Source of the DNA: Niebla homalea
Taxonomy: Eukaryota; Ascomycota; Lecanoromycetes; Lecanorales; Ramalinaceae
NCBI GenBank assembly: GCA_019925105.1
Contig: JAHGAU010000034.1
Coordinates: 310,001-374,000 of the forward strand
DNA: 64,000 bases
Reading direction: 5' to 3'
Shown: in pieces, positions 40,623-53,701 of the stretch
Layout: the number at the start of each line of letters is the position of its first letter
How positions within the stretch are numbered: the first letter of the stretch is position 1
Translations under genes and position numbers: made by a program
Notes under the pieces: model-generated
What the model was told of the DNA's origin: nothing
Databases searched by the model: none
The model's input: only the letters and a program-made list of their open reading frames with translations

Positions 40623-42891
40623 ATGACTTCAGTCTCAGAAGTCTCAGCCACGCCGCCCGATGGTGAGAAGGGAGTGACGAGCACCATCGCAAATGTCCAC
40701 ACCAATGAGCGCATCCCGGGCCACCCTGACTATTATGAAAAGGATGGACTGCGTACCTATGGTGACGATCAGGACCACGATCACGAACCTCCTGTGCGTG
40801 TCTTCGTTGAGCATTCAATTGTCGAGATTGAATAAAGACTGTCCTGACTAATGCGCATTCTGGGACGTAGATGTCCTTCCGCCGCATTATGTCCCTCGTT
40901 GCCATGGCTTTTCTGTGGACGGGCTCACAAATCCCCGTCTATATCTTCGGTGGGATCCCTCCATACATCTACCGCGACATTGGTGGAGCAGATCGATATA
41001 TTTGGTTTGTGCTTGCCAATCTGCTGGCCTTGGCGGCCGTATGCCCGTTCGTAGGATCCTTGTCCGATCTGATGGGCAGGAGATACGTCGCTGTGATGGG
41101 CGCCAGTCTGATCATTCTTGGTATGATCGTCGCAAGCACGGCCCATAGCATGAACGTCTTCATTGGTAAGTACAGGCGGTGCATTTCCTGCGTTCCACCA
41201 AAACCAGCAACTCTCACTGACAATCACAATCCCCAGGCGGCATGGCAATCGCCGGCGCCGGCGCAGGCGTCAACGAACTTACCGCCCTCGCTGTGACTTC
41301 CGAGCTCGCACCCACAGCCAAGCGCGGCAAGTATGTCGCCGTCCTCATCTTCACCATCCTCCCGTTCAGTCCCTCAGTACTATGGGCTCAACTCATTGCC
41401 GCTCATACCGGCTGGCGCAATTGCGGCGCTCTCTGTGGAGCCTGGGCTGCTGTCGGTCTAATCATGACCCTGGTCTTCTACTTCCCACCACCCAGAGTCA
41501 ATTCGATGGGTTTGACTCGGATGCAAGTCTTCAAGCAGATCGACTTCATTGGGGGCCTCCTGAGTATTAGCGGCATGCTAGTCTTCCTGGCGGCTTTGCA
41601 ATGGGGCGGCTACCAATATTCCTGGACCTCTGCACACGTACTTGCGCCCTTGTTCATCGGCTTCTTCCTGCTTGTGGCCTTTGTCATCTGGGAATGGAAG
41701 GGAGCGAAACATCCCATGTTTCCGGCTCGATTGAAGCAGTCTCCAAGGATATTGTCGCTTACGCTTGTCATCACCTTCATCAGCGGCGCCAACTTCTTTT
41801 CTGTGCTCCTCTTTTGGCCAACCCAAGCATTCAATGTGTATGGCCAGGACCCAGTGGGCGTTGGCATTAGAGGCTTGCCCATTGGATTTAGTATTCTGAT
41901 CGGCGCGTGTATCGTGCTCTGGCTATTGACCGCGCTCAAAGGGTACAACAGGACTTTGATGATTGTAAGCTCTGTGATTATGACAGCTGGTAAGTTGAAT
42001 TCATCGTCCTGATGGAATATCGATCACTATTCGCGGTAGGCTGACTGCTATACACAGGGATCGCCTCCTTGGCTTCTTTGAGACAAGACACGCTCTACCG
42101 AGCCTATGGCCTCCTCATTTTGGCAGGTCTCGGTATTGGCGGCATCGTTGTACCGGCTTCAATCATCACCACCATCATCTGTCCCGATGTAAGAATACCA
42201 ACTTTTCTGACCATATTCCTCCCCACCAGAAGGTATTGAACTTGAGGATGCTGACACTGCGGATTTCCAGGATCTAATTGCCACAGTAGCAGCTCTGACC
42301 CTAGCCATCCGGGTCATCGGCGGTAGTATCGGCTACACGGTCTACTATAACGTCTTTCTCAATAAATTCGTCCCCAACGCCGTCCACTACATTGGCGGGG
42401 CAATGGAGCTGGAACTTGGCATTACCTCGCCTAAAGCGTACGTCATCTCCATCCATGCCATCCCATCTCTCCCCTTCCCCTTTATTCCACCTTCCCCATC
42501 CCCACTGTCTCTAAAACCCTCCCCCGCCATCCTCCTCTCTCTTTCGCCCCTCCAATCCTCCCCATTAAGGTCCCCCCCCTCTTCCTCCCGAGATCTTACT
42601 ACTCTCCACCCAAACACCCCCACCCCACTAATCTTCCGCCCTCACAGCATCGAAGCAGCAATCACCTACACCTCCGCCTCCCTCCTCGAACCGCTGCGCA
42701 CCATCCCCGGCATCGGCACCAATGAAACCGCCTACGCCATCGTCGTCCAAGCCGGGCAGATCGCCTATGCGGAATCCTACAAGTACGTGTACCTGGTGAG
42801 TATCGCGTTCGGGGCGATCAGCATCGTGGCGGCTTGCTTCTTGGGGGATATTGGCCGGTTCATGGACGGGCACGTCGCTGTGGTGATGTGA
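40623..42891 (+). CDS. MFS transporter, TRI12-like (drug:H+ antiporter type)
   Basis: Plasma-membrane pump of the major facilitator superfamily. Exons 40623-40793, 40871-41165, 41237-41989, 42058-42188, 42271-42437 and 42648-42891 keep phase and give 586 residues, right for a 14-helix MFS protein. The N-tail (1-57) is hydrophilic and acidic. Motif A appears as GSLSDLMGRRYVAVMG, with GGMAIAGAGAGVNELTAL after it, NVYGQDPVGVGIRGLPIGF in the second half, and LAIRVIGGSIGYTVYYN, all typical of the TRI12 branch (Pfam TRI12 includes trichothecene efflux pumps and siderophore-type transporters). Substrate cannot be read from sequence; no biosynthetic genes lie beside it. Intron 5 (210 nt) is unusually long and C/T-rich. 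The gene sits at the edge of the repeat-rich centre. Confidence 0.9.
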
Positions 42892-44623
42892 TGGGAAGGG
42901 GGAGACATGGAAATGGGTGGGGTGGGCTGGGGTGGTGGGGGATGAGAGTCAGAAGTGGGGGGGGGCCATCAGTGGGGGTTTTTGGAGGCGGGCGAAAGGG
43001 GAGTGAGTGAGAGGGTATAATTGGGGAATCTGGGGATCTGGAAGGGGATATATATGAGACATACGAGGCTTTTCTGGTTTTTGGGGTGTGGGGGCGGGGT
43101 GGGGCCAAAGCTACCAGATCTAAACCAATCTCAAGAAGATGTGAACTTTATTTTCTGGTTCTGGCATCGCGCTTCACACCCATCTGATCCCAATCATACA
43201 GCACCAGTACGTACCTCCCTCACGCAACCCCCATCGTCCGTACGGTAGTTAGGTATCCAGCCAGACATCTCCATCTCCATCCCTCAACCCCGACTTCTTC
43301 ATCACCCCGGGAAAACGGAAAGGTTTACCACATGCCTCCCCCAGAACGTAGCAGATTTCTCTTGACAAGAGAGACCACTCAATCCCTCCCCATCATATTC
43401 GCCTTGTGTGATCAGCCAACCCCCTTCCTTCCTCTACCTCCCAAGCAAACACGGTATCATACAATACATAACACATGAGACACGCAGCATGCGACATGTA
43501 AACATCAGTCAGTAGTACACCGCGGGGCGAACGGCAAACCAAAAAAAATCTTCTTTGCCGGGATTTCGCGTACGGAATGGGATGGAATGGTGGGGGAGAT
43601 GATGGCGTGGTGTGGTGTGGTCGTGGTTGGGTTTTGGATATATGTATGGATGGATTATGTAGGATTCGTGTGTACATTGGCTGTTGAGGAAGGGGCGTTA
43701 TGCACCTGCTGTCTCTCTCTACAGGGGCGGCTGAGGAGTCGGGCTGAGGAGCCGCGGAGTCCGGCTGAGGAGTTGGGGGATGCGTTGGGGGATGCGTTGA
43801 GAAGGATATTCCCCGTGCGTGCTGGCTTCATCTCCGCGACGGCCGTGAGGCAGGGGGGGTGGGGGTGGAAGTTGTAAGATGCCCATCCCCCACTCCCGCC
43901 GCGTCGTTGGAGATTGCCCCAGCAGCGGCGGTGACCGGGTGGGAGGGGGGTGTTATCCGAATCGGTGTGAAGTCGCAGCTAGGCAGGCATCAGGTGGCCA
44001 CATGAACTGACTGGTACCGTGACGATTCATGTCGTCGTCGCCTTGCGTGGGGTGCGCACGTGGGTAGTGGTTGGAGGTTCGGCTTCTGGGATGGTGGTGC
44101 ACAAATTGGTGCGACACGGGCGATGGCTGAGATGTAGTAGTAGTAGTAGTAGTCGTTTTGGTAATGATGATGGATGGATGGATGGCCTTGCTCACTTAGG
44201 TTCGTGGATGATGTGCTGGCAGTGGATAGGTGCCAGCCTCGTTCTGAAAGCGGGATTGCTCTGTTGGGGGATGTCATCAGCATGGGCTTCGATTCGGGAT
44301 AAATTGACGAACGATGAATGTGATGGTCCGGCGAGGATTGAAAGTTCGGTGAGTTAGAAATCCGGATCCGAAGGCGTAGAGCAAGTTGTGGAAAGGTATT
44401 GATAGATGCAGGAAAACCCCTGTAGCGTTGTAGGACATGCCTTTGAAGAAGGGAAATATTTGGATGTGGAATTGGAGCAACTGTTATCCATGAAATCTGC
44501 AGGATGATGGCAATTGCGATTCACAATGTAGTCAAGGATTTTTCCTGGGGTATCATTCAGAACGCCACCAATCACCCACCTGCAACTCCCCCCATTGCAT
44601 TACGTATGTATGCATCACCGGCT
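42892..44623. other. Convergent gap with simple repeats
   Basis: Between the MFS gene and MTC5, which converge. 42890-43120 is G-rich. A (GTA)n run lies at 44134-44153 and a GATG run at 44166-44185. No gene supported. Confidence 0.5.
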
Positions 44624-47600
44624 TCAACTTCCCCTCCATATTTGACTGGCAGAGCTCTTCAAACCTCTGAACCCTCCAGCTCCCTCCCTGATCCGCTCCT
44701 CGGTCCCTCCATCATCGCCTCTCCCGTTCCCACTTCCCCTGATCCTCCGTGTCAACATCCTTGCTAGTCGTGCATGCGCCGCTTCGTTCTCCCACCCAGC
44801 CTGCTCTTGTTCGTTCGGCAGATCATTTGTGTTCACGCTGACGTTGCTGCTTTCTCTCTCGACCGCCGCCCGCAACTCCCGATCACCAATGCTGCTGCCA
44901 TGGACGCTACCAAAGCTTTCGCCGGCTGCAAAAGTTGGAGCAGAGCTGGCGCCCCCGGAGAACATACTCGCAGTGGAAGAGACCTTGTGGTGAGCAAGAG
45001 CCCGATGTGACAATGAGGGACGCTGAAAATGGTGTGATGATGGATTGACTTCAGCGGGTGCAGACTGCTTTACGTTGATGACTTGTTGCTCACTGCATAT
45101 GCAGCCACAGCCCATGAGGCACTGGTAGCTGTTGGTGGGGTCTGCAGCCCCGAAGAGACCACCTTTGAGCACTTTCTGGCGGCAGCTGAAATGCAAGGAG
45201 TGTCCACATGTCAGGCACGGAGCAGACAGGCCAAGTATCGATTTGTTGCACAAGGTGCATTTTGGTGGTTGGAGAGTGTGACGACCATTCTGACAAGTTC
45301 CGCGGTTCTCTGTTCTGTTGTTCGGAGTAAAGGCTGAACAATCAGTGCACCGCATGGCAATTTGTAGAGGAAATTCAGATGCTTCTGTAATCTCATCGAA
45401 CGTGGCTGCTTCCACCCTGGCATGATCAGGTCCCACGTCTGACAGCTTGATGGTACTTGAAGAGAATGGCATTGTATTGAATTGAAGGATCTCTGTTCGT
45501 TCAATTGGCAGATCCCAGACCCCAAGCATATAGGCATAGGATTCCCGCCAGAAACGATACCTGTGCTGTTGATTCGGATCAAGCAGAGGAACATTCGGAG
45601 CCCTGTCATTGTAGAATTGATCTTGGTTCAAAAACATGCAAGAGACGCCCGGCGGCTCCAAAAAATCCGTCTCGCTTGAAATATCGTTTTCCTCTGCATC
45701 AGACAAGGGGAACAGGGTCCGTGACTCGTCAGAGGCATTGGTTGACGATCGATTGATCCAGTGAGGTGTCCATGCAGCGCCCGAGTGGGTCGAACTTTGA
45801 TAGGTACTGGCGGGACTTGGGCGTTTTTTAGGAAACCCACTGGGTGGCGACGAAGGGGCCGATCGTATGGTTTGAAAGCTTCGGGGCATCGAGGTAATTG
45901 GTGCAGTCAAGCTGGGATTGGTGCGAGGCATTGTGCGAAGGTCTTCGGGTGACAGCGACACCCCTGTAAGACCAATTTGCTGGGGTCTGAATCTCGGAGA
46001 GCTTCCACCATCCAGCGATGACGCGGGCGACTCACTAGAAGCTACGCTGGCGGACAGAGACCTGAGTTGCTGTAGATGAGCAATTCTAGGGAATTCGAGC
46101 TGCTGATGCTCCTTTTCCAGCTCGGATCTTAATGACGTCGGTTCTGTGTTGGACGTAATATCACTTTGCTTTGGATGTTCTTGGCGCGACTCGCGGAGTC
46201 GAGCACTCTTGGGAATAACATCTTGAGAATTAAGTGAGCCTTTAGGCAAGTTCGACACTTGATCTAAGACACACGAAAGCATTGCAAGCGTCTGCACGTC
46301 GCCCAGCATGTCATAGTGCTGAAGTAGGGACGAAACGAAGAGCTGCTGCGTCAGAGAGTTTGCGCCAGATTCCACTGGTAGAGACGCAAGTGTACAGTCT
46401 TCATCCTGAGACAGATCGACCGCACTGTCATCTGCTGGTAAACCTGGAAAGCTGCGATGGGGCTCAGTGAGACTGTCCTTGCTGCCTGTAATTGAGAGAG
46501 TGGAATTGTCAATTGTGGAATGCCCTAACATGAGTGCGCAGATGTGCCAAATGTCTGCTAGTTCTAGAAAACCCTCATCCTTGGCAATGGAAGCATTCTC
46601 AATCGCAGCCTCGTATCCCCTCTGTATGTTGTAGCGCCGACCAAGCTCCTCCTTGACAGGTATCGATGGCCGAAAATCGTGAATGGAAATGAATGCGGCG
46701 GCTTTTGAAGCAGCTGTCGATGGCTGCCCTGTTTCGCCCACTGACTTCTGAGATGTATCTAGAGCTAGATCTTGGTCGGCAGGTCCCCCAAACGCAGCCC
46801 AGGGCACTGTAGGTCTGAGTTGGGTGGTTTGAAGCCCAACCACTGCAGAGGATGACGAATCCGATGAGGATGACAATTCGAAGCTCTCATCATCTGAATC
46901 ATCAGTCGTCATGGTTTCAAGGGTAGAGGTCGGTCGTTTCCTCTGGTGGCTTCTTTGTAGCCGTCCGAAACCCTCAAATAACTCTTTACCCCGGAGGCGA
47001 GCCTCACCGGAAAGGCTTTGACTTAGGAGGGAAGGCTGATTTGCTTGCTTTGCGGGGAAGAAGCATACCAGATAACCAGTGTTGGACCAATGCGCGCCAC
47101 AGGACTTGGCTATGGGTACATTGTACAGTGCATTGTTCACGGCGATTGCGGAATCATGCGACTCAACACCATTTGACGTTGGTGGGACGTAGCGACTCGT
47201 CTCATCCTCATCGTCGTCACTGCTGGAGCTCTCTATAGCGATCGCTTGATTTTCAGTATCGCCATCGTTCGACAACCATGATAGGCTCTCCTCTAGACTA
47301 TGCTCGCCGAGAAGGTAGCGCAAGATTGCCTCGAGTGAGTGTCGTTGTTGGCTCAGATAGCGATCCGCCAGCTCAGCGACATCACTGTTGATCTTGGCAA
47401 TCGTGTCGTTCTTTAAGGACACGTTTTTGTCCAAAGTCATAGATGGCGCTGCCTTGGCAGGATAGGACTTTGGAAAGTCAAGTCGACATCGAATTTGGGC
47501 TGATGCATTGCTTGATGCCCAAGGTCCGGAAAATGATAGGGAAAGCGTCCGACGCTGCACATCAATCTACAAGTATTATTAGCAATAGTTCGCATCGAGC

Positions 47601-49182
47601 AGAAGCAGACACAGCGTGGAGGCGATGGAGCTCTTACGTGGTCAGGCTTCACATTGGGAAACTTGTCCAATGACGTTGTTATTTCTTCGCCCAGGGTTTC
47701 AAACACATCCCATATTGTAGTAGGCTTGAGATTTGGAGACATGGAGGGGCCCGTGCCGTCAATCATGCCAGACGGAGAAGCGGCCCGCTTGCCAATTCTG
47801 ACCCCACGCATCCAGGACACTGGATCTAGATTCATCGGAGACGCTGTCTTCGTATTGCCGATGGAGCTCATAAATCCTTGCGTGCCGTACCCGTGAGCAG
47901 TCATGATGGCTCCTCCTTTCATTCCCTGGGAAGCGCCGGCCATAATGCCATTGCCATCCCCGACTGCAGAGAGAAAGCCTGGGAAATCTTGGTCTTCATT
48001 GTGCGTTGACTGATCTCGAAAGGTCTTATACGGGGCACCTCCGCGGGTGAGGTTGAGCTTTCCCTCGGTCTCCATACCTCTAGTGTAGCCCACCTTGGCG
48101 AGAACATCATCATTGACTTCATGCAGGCGCAATAGCCGATCTGTACCCCAAGACACGAGCTGGAATTCGCGGTCATCAACAAAATTGGTGACGGAGCCTC
48201 TTGGACGCCAAAGAAACTCTTTCACCTGATCTCGATGCCCACTGAAGCGATGACTTGGCTTTGCTCCTTTACCGGCTCCATCAAGATCTTCGCGGCGGTC
48301 GTAGAGATGTAGATCATTATCGCCACGTTGTGGCAAAGCAACCAAGCCTGAGCCGAAAGGTGTGTAACGAGCTCGCCAGACAGGGAATGGGGTACAGATG
48401 GTGGTCTCGGGCTCCTCGTCGCTGTGATTGTAATTCCAAAGTTTGACTGATTGGTCGAGGGAACAGGTCGCTAGTTTGTGCGCATCCGCCCTGTTCCAAT
48501 CTACGCCGTAGATCTTTGTCTTGTGCGCGGCTATGGTCTTCAAAGGCTGAGCACCTTTCCTCAGATCCCAGATCTTCAGAAATTTGTCGTGCGAAGATGC
48601 AAGGATGTTAGAATCTATTCTGTTCCACTTGACTTGGGTGGCACCGGCAAACCAATCACAGAAGGTCATTGCTGGCTGTCTAGTGGTACGGCGCAGATCC
48701 CAACACAGCACATAGCTGTCCACAGCGCAGGTGGCAAGGATATCAGGATGATGGGCAGAGAAATTGATGTCGGTGATTGCGCGTTTGTGGCCATGCAGGA
48801 CGTGCTCGATGGATGAGCTAGTGTTGACCATGTTCAAGTTCCAGACAAGCGCTTTCTGGTTCGACGTGCTGACGACCCAATGATCGCGGCCCGCAAACGG
48901 AGACCATTGGACGTCGGCGACCTCCCAAGGAGTATGATGAGCTAGATGTCGTGGAGGGGCATAAGGCGAGTCGAGGTCTATGATATGCAGACCCTGGCGC
49001 CTAGACTGATCAGGAATAGTTATGGATTGTGATAGAAGGAGGAGAACTCACGATGCCAGGACAATGTCCCTGCCACAGGGTGAGATTGAAGCCGAGCCGA
49101 CAGGCTTATCCAGATGAAAAGAGCCATCCTTGCCAAAGGTCTCACTGTCGAAGGCAGAGGCCAGCTCCTTTGAGAAACTCAT
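44624..49182 (-). CDS. MTC5: SEA/GATOR2 complex WD40-RWD-RING protein (Mtc5/WDR59)
   Basis: Subunit of SEACAT (GATOR2 in animals), which acts at the vacuolar membrane to promote TORC1 signalling. Minus-strand exons 49052-49182, 47638-49000 and 44624-47566 give 1478 residues. After a short N-tail come ISPCGRDIVLAS, then GLHIIDLDSPYAPPRHL and HHTPWEVADVQWSPF, the start of a WD40 propeller (to about residue 400; VLHGHKRAITDINFS and LATCSLDQSVKLWNY are repeats). An RWD domain follows at the third exon (from about 499, QIRCRLDFPKSYP). The middle is disordered and Ser-rich. A C-terminal zinc-binding RING-type domain (about 1233-1330) has CTDCSAF, CTLCNKS, CLTCGHSLHFSC and CGCIC. Introns are 51 and 71 nt. 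The start ATG at 49182 is chosen because the frame upstream offers only non-ATG codons. Confidence 0.93.
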
Positions 49183-50102
49183 TTCCGAAGAGGATACAGA
49201 ACCCCTTTCATATGCAGATTCCTGCCGCCTCAAAACACGCAAGGCAATTGCGCATAGCTGGCAAAGGCCATTCTTTATTCTTTCTCTTTTGCCCCGTCGA
49301 GATCATGCTCAACGTAGCTGCTCAGGCTCGCAGTTGACCAAGGAGCCAGAGCTGAGGAAGGCTGCTGATCATAGAGCAGATGCATTCTGGATTGATTTGT
49401 AACAACGGTCCAGTAAGGAGCGGATCTGGTGTCTCAACGATCTGGATGTGACTTTGTAGATGCTTTCATGGCTGTGATATTCATGGGCGCTGCAGCCGAA
49501 TAGGAAAGAAGTGGGAGGTTGTGCATAGATCATATGGGCGTCAGTGCTTCATCCAGGCCAGAGCTTGACCCAGAGTCGAGCTTCTAGGATACGCATTACC
49601 AGAGGCATCAATATTTCGAGAGTCAACTCGAAGTCTTCTTGAAGGCGCTGCCGCCGCCTCAGCGAGGCTTGATCCACCCTAAGGCCTAAATCAGATCTGG
49701 CTTAGTTCTAGTCCGCTTTGGAACTAGCGCCAAGCATGACATCGATGGGGCCGAGGGGCGGCGGGGCAGACGCAACTTGCTCTTCAATCATGCTCAATCA
49801 TGCTGTGTAGCAGATCAATGTTGCTCTGGAAAATCACTACGCGATATTGATTGTTATGATTCGTATGTCCAGGGTGAGCACCAGTTGATTAGCCCCGTAA
49901 ATATTGCCAACTACCGCACACTGGGCGCTCTCCCTGCCTTTTTGGGGCGCCCTGCTACCCTCAGCCTTCTACATTATTACCATCCCATCGGGCCTCGAAA
50001 GGCGGACAAGAGACACCTTGCCAATCACTAGCTGCCCAAGGCTGGCAAGATCTCCTACCATTGACTCTCTCACCTCCTCTCTCTTCCGACACACTCGCCA
50101 TC
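49183..50102. other. Divergent promoter region, MTC5 and UBC13
   Basis: The 920 bp separate two genes transcribed away from each other, so both promoters must lie here. No coding sequence seen. Confidence 0.5.
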
Positions 50103-50714
50103 ATGGCTGCACTACCCAAGAGAATTGTGAAGGAAACCGAGCGCTTGATGGCCGAACCGTGAGCCTCTATCATCTCTGTTCCGATGAGCCAGGCTGAAAC
50201 ACAGGGATGCAGAGTGCCTGGCATCAGCGCAATCCCACATGAAGAGAACCTGAGATACTTTGACGTTAAAGTACACGGGCCATCCCAGTCTCCTTACGAA
50301 GGTACCAACCAATCCGTGGGGCTCGACTCGGGCATACCGTAGCTAACACGGATCAAAGGAGGCATATTCAGGCTCGAGCTTTTCCTCCCCGACGATTATC
50401 CTATGACACCACCAAAAATTCGCTTCCTTACAAAGATTTACCATCCCAACATCGATAAGCTCGGACGCATTTGCCTGGACGTACTCAAGAGTATGACCTC
50501 CATCCACTTGCTAGATTCATAGTTGACTAGCGATGCAGGCAATTGGTCCCCAGCCTTACAAATCCGAACCATCCTACTTTCAATACAAGCCCTGCTGGGT
50601 GCGCCCAACCCGGACGATCCACTAGCAAACGACGTGGCGCAGCGTTGGAAGGAGGATGAGCCTGCCGCAATACAAACCGCAAGAGATTGGACGAGACAAT
50701 ATGCAAAGGCTTGA
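50103..50714 (+). CDS. UBC13: Ubiquitin-conjugating enzyme E2 N (Ubc13)
   Basis: Pairs with the E2 variant Mms2 to build K63-linked ubiquitin chains, mainly on PCNA in error-free post-replication repair. Exons 50103-50158, 50213-50301, 50359-50490 and 50539-50714 give 150 residues, the family length. Sequence runs [51 protein letters not shown], the HPN motif in YHPNIDKLG, catalytic Cys in GRICLDVLK, and [24 protein letters not shown] before the HPN is characteristic of Ubc13. Introns are 54, 57 and 48 nt. Intron 1 uses the downstream AG (gatgcag), since the earlier one breaks the frame. Confidence 0.97.
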
Positions 50715-51227
50715 AATAGTAGGAGCACGGACCTGAGTGAATTGGAGAACAAGATACGGCTTGACGAGCGACGAGTGTTCACTTGAATGACGGGACAGGG
50801 AATTTGTAGAATCAATGAGCGCTTCCTGCCTTTTCCAATCTAGAGATACCAATCTAGAGATACTGTGGGTATTTTTCGAACACTTTTGGTCGCGTACACG
50901 AATCGGTAAGCATTTTAGGGTTCCATTTTTATCGTGACTGGTAGGGTACTTTGTACTGTCATCAACACTTGATGATGAGCCAAGCCTTCACATGATTTTC
51001 CCCTCTCAATAACCTTTTTACATCTTTCCTCACTCTTACCCACCCACACTTCTTCCCTTTCACTTGAAACCCTCCATTACGGTGTATGCGATTGATGTAT
51101 CAGTATACGCTCCTTGCTCGACATTCACGTCGCTGCTGAACATGCTCGCCGTCTGCAAGCGCTGTTAGGCAGGTGTCAGTGGCTGTATTTTCTCCTCGTT
51201 TAAAAGGACAAAACCTCTATTTTCAAA
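50715..51227. other. Intergenic region UBC13 to the Cys-rich gene
   Basis: AT-rich, no gene. A CT-rich stretch at 51000-51080 may belong to the promoter of the next gene. Confidence 0.5.
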
Positions 51228-52939
51228 ATGTCGCCCAGAAAGGTCGGTCTTTCGGTCAACACTGCCGTGGCAAATCGCAGCAGTGATGAAGGCATCTTTG
51301 AGGATTATTCGAAGGAGCCATGCTCGGGAAAGTCATCCAAGAAGGCAGGCAAGAAATTGAAGGCGAAGAAAAGCCAAACAAGCTTGAAGTATTTCAACGA
51401 TGATGATCCTGAAATGAAGGCCTTGGATAAATCATTTCTGACAGCCTTAAGGCCACCACCACCAACCAGACAGCTGACTGAACCTCTGCTGCCTAGTACC
51501 AATCGAGCGCTGACTCAGGAGCTGCCAAAACGTAATCTCTCCGTCTTATCATATGATACTGACGCATCACATGGCTCGGCAATGTCCAATGAAACGGTCA
51601 AGCCATCATTTTATCAACGTGATGCCTCGGGTCGAACAACTGGCCATCTGGCCAAGCGGAACGTGAAACATGCCCGTTCGCATAATGTTCTATGCTCTCA
51701 CAAGGACATTGGCGAGCCCTTGTTTCCTGGTCAGGAACAGTACCCCAACACTTTATCAACTCTGTACATTGACGATGATCTGCACCCACCCGCGTGTGGA
51801 AGAATTGCACGCAAACCTCTAGCGACTGCTGAATCAGATTCACCTCCACTCGCCGCCCCCGCGAGCGATGCCGACAAATCAGTCACTTCAGGCGATCCTG
51901 CTGTCGCAAAGCGCCACTCCGATCCATGTGAACCACCTCAACCATCTCCTACTTCGGCCTACAGCGATGGCGGCATGGTCATCCCGCGCAAACCTGTTCC
52001 TGAGCCCGTCGCCAGTTATCCTTATTTCCACACCATAGTGCCCAATAGCAGGTTTGACATGGCCGCCCGCAAGGCAAAGGAAACCAAGGCGAAGGAGAGC
52101 TTTGCAAGTACAAGTACTACTGATTCAATGAGCCCGGCCAGTTTCAGCAGTAGTACAGGCAACAACCACGAGAGCTTTACGAGCCAGAGCAGTGTTGACT
52201 CCGAGGAGGCAGAGAGACGGGCCGAAGAGCGTCGACAGGCCGCTCTGCGGCAGGAGATCCAGCAAGCATACAGCGCAGTAAAGGTGATCACTTTTCCTGC
52301 ATTGAAGCCGGGTCCAGAGGCTAAGTCACGGTGATCCATAGATTCACGAGATCCGCATGGATACTGGCACCTTCAAGTGGTACCGCAAGATCGACCTGAG
52401 GCAAGCTGAACCACGCTACAACCATCCAAACCACCACCGTGAGTGGGATAGCAAGAATCTATGGTGCATGACCGCATGCGTTGGTCGATGCAGCATCTGC
52501 AAAACCACACCCTGCTGCGAATACTACCGACTGATGGAACTCCTTGGCCTCGAAGCTCGCTTATCTAGGGTGTCTCTGCCGGAAGAGAAGCGCCGAGTAC
52601 CTCAAGAGAAGCGTCCAGGTGTAAAAGACGTGGAAAAGATTGAGGCAAGCCGTCGGCTCAAAAAGATTCAGCAGTACATGTCAATTGGGGATGACGAGCC
52701 TACATTCATGCAATGCGACAACTGCAAGTCCAAGAACATCTGTCCCGAATGTTGTGGAAGATGCGCTAGCGAGATATGCTCGAGCGTAGTATGCAAGGTA
52801 TGAATGCATCGTCAAAGCGAATCAAGGGATAGTCAAGCTAATATGCATAAAGAACTGCAAGCCCAACCCGTGGACAGCATGCCCAGGGCCATGCTTGGCG
52901 TATTATGAATTGCTTATGATGGGCCAGAACAAGCTCTGA
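51228..52939 (+). CDS. Conserved-looking fungal protein, disordered N-half and Cys-rich C-half
   Basis: No family recognised. Exons 51228-52283, 52342-52797 and 52853-52939 give 532 residues; all junctions are phase 0. Residues 1-350 are disordered, rich in Ser, Pro and Lys, with short basic runs (KKAGKKLKAKK) and a Glu/Arg/Ala helix (EEAERRAEERRQAALRQEI) near 335. The C-terminal part (about 353-532) opens RMDTGTFKWYRKIDLRQAEP and has two Cys clusters: CVGRCSICKTTPCC and, after a charged helix, CDNCKSKNICPECCGRCAS with further Cys to the end (CKNCKP, CPGPCLAYYEL). The clusters suggest metal binding. Intron 1 has a less usual GTGATC donor; without it, the first frame stops at 52334 and a second starts at 52357, so two separate genes are the alternative. 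The third exon adds a fitting Cys run, which supports the model. Confidence 0.65.
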
Positions 52940-53701
52940 GATGCTGGACACGCAATTTTCCCAAGCTGTATGGCTGCGACAATATATGAGACGATGAGCC
53001 TCCACTTCCGAAGATACAATGGTACAAGTTCAAGTGCAAAAAGTTTTCATGAAGGAGGCACGAGGCAGACTTTCTGCCATGCCCATAATGGTTATGAGGA
53101 GTGAGGTGGTTATGATTTACGTCAGTGTGACTGCTTGCGATCCAATCATGACACAAGCTACGGAACAACAGGGGATATCACGCAATGTCCTCTCATTTCA
53201 CTCTTTTTGTGTAACATCGAGGCAGGTCACGACGCGAAGGTATTCAGAGAAGACAAGAAATGTCTTCAAAGGCGGGCTGTCATATCCAGTCATTTGTATT
53301 TAAAGGAGAGACAATCGCGAAAGGCACTGCCAACGACAGGCTATGATCATAGTTCAGCTGAACATTCAAACAACGGCCCCCAAAAGGCTCAGGTATCCGT
53401 GCTTGCAAGGTCGTATTAGAGATATTGTGTCTCTTCAGTATACAGGAAGTCGACTCTTCGTATGCTGTGTAGAGCGTAAGCTGGTGCAATGTATCAGATC
53501 AAGGCAATCCTAGACGAATTTTCATGGCAAAACTTGCCTGCTTCTCTCGCCTGTTCCGAAAGCTTCGCTTCAACTGACAATCTTATCAGCACGTGACCCA
53601 CATCACTAGCGCCATCATCTGAAAGCCAGTCGAACCTCATCTCAAGAGCTTGAGAATCGAGTCATCAATAGACAAGGCTGCGCATCATCCCTACCGCCAC
53701 C
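52940..53701. other. Intergenic region before eL24
   Basis: No gene supported. Must contain the ribosomal-protein promoter. Confidence 0.5.

Noticed and set aside
48838..49242. Non-ATG extensions of MTC5 exons
   Set aside because: Frame starts at 48837 and 49242 are TTG codons inside or upstream of exons; the spliced model from ATG 49182 matches the family.
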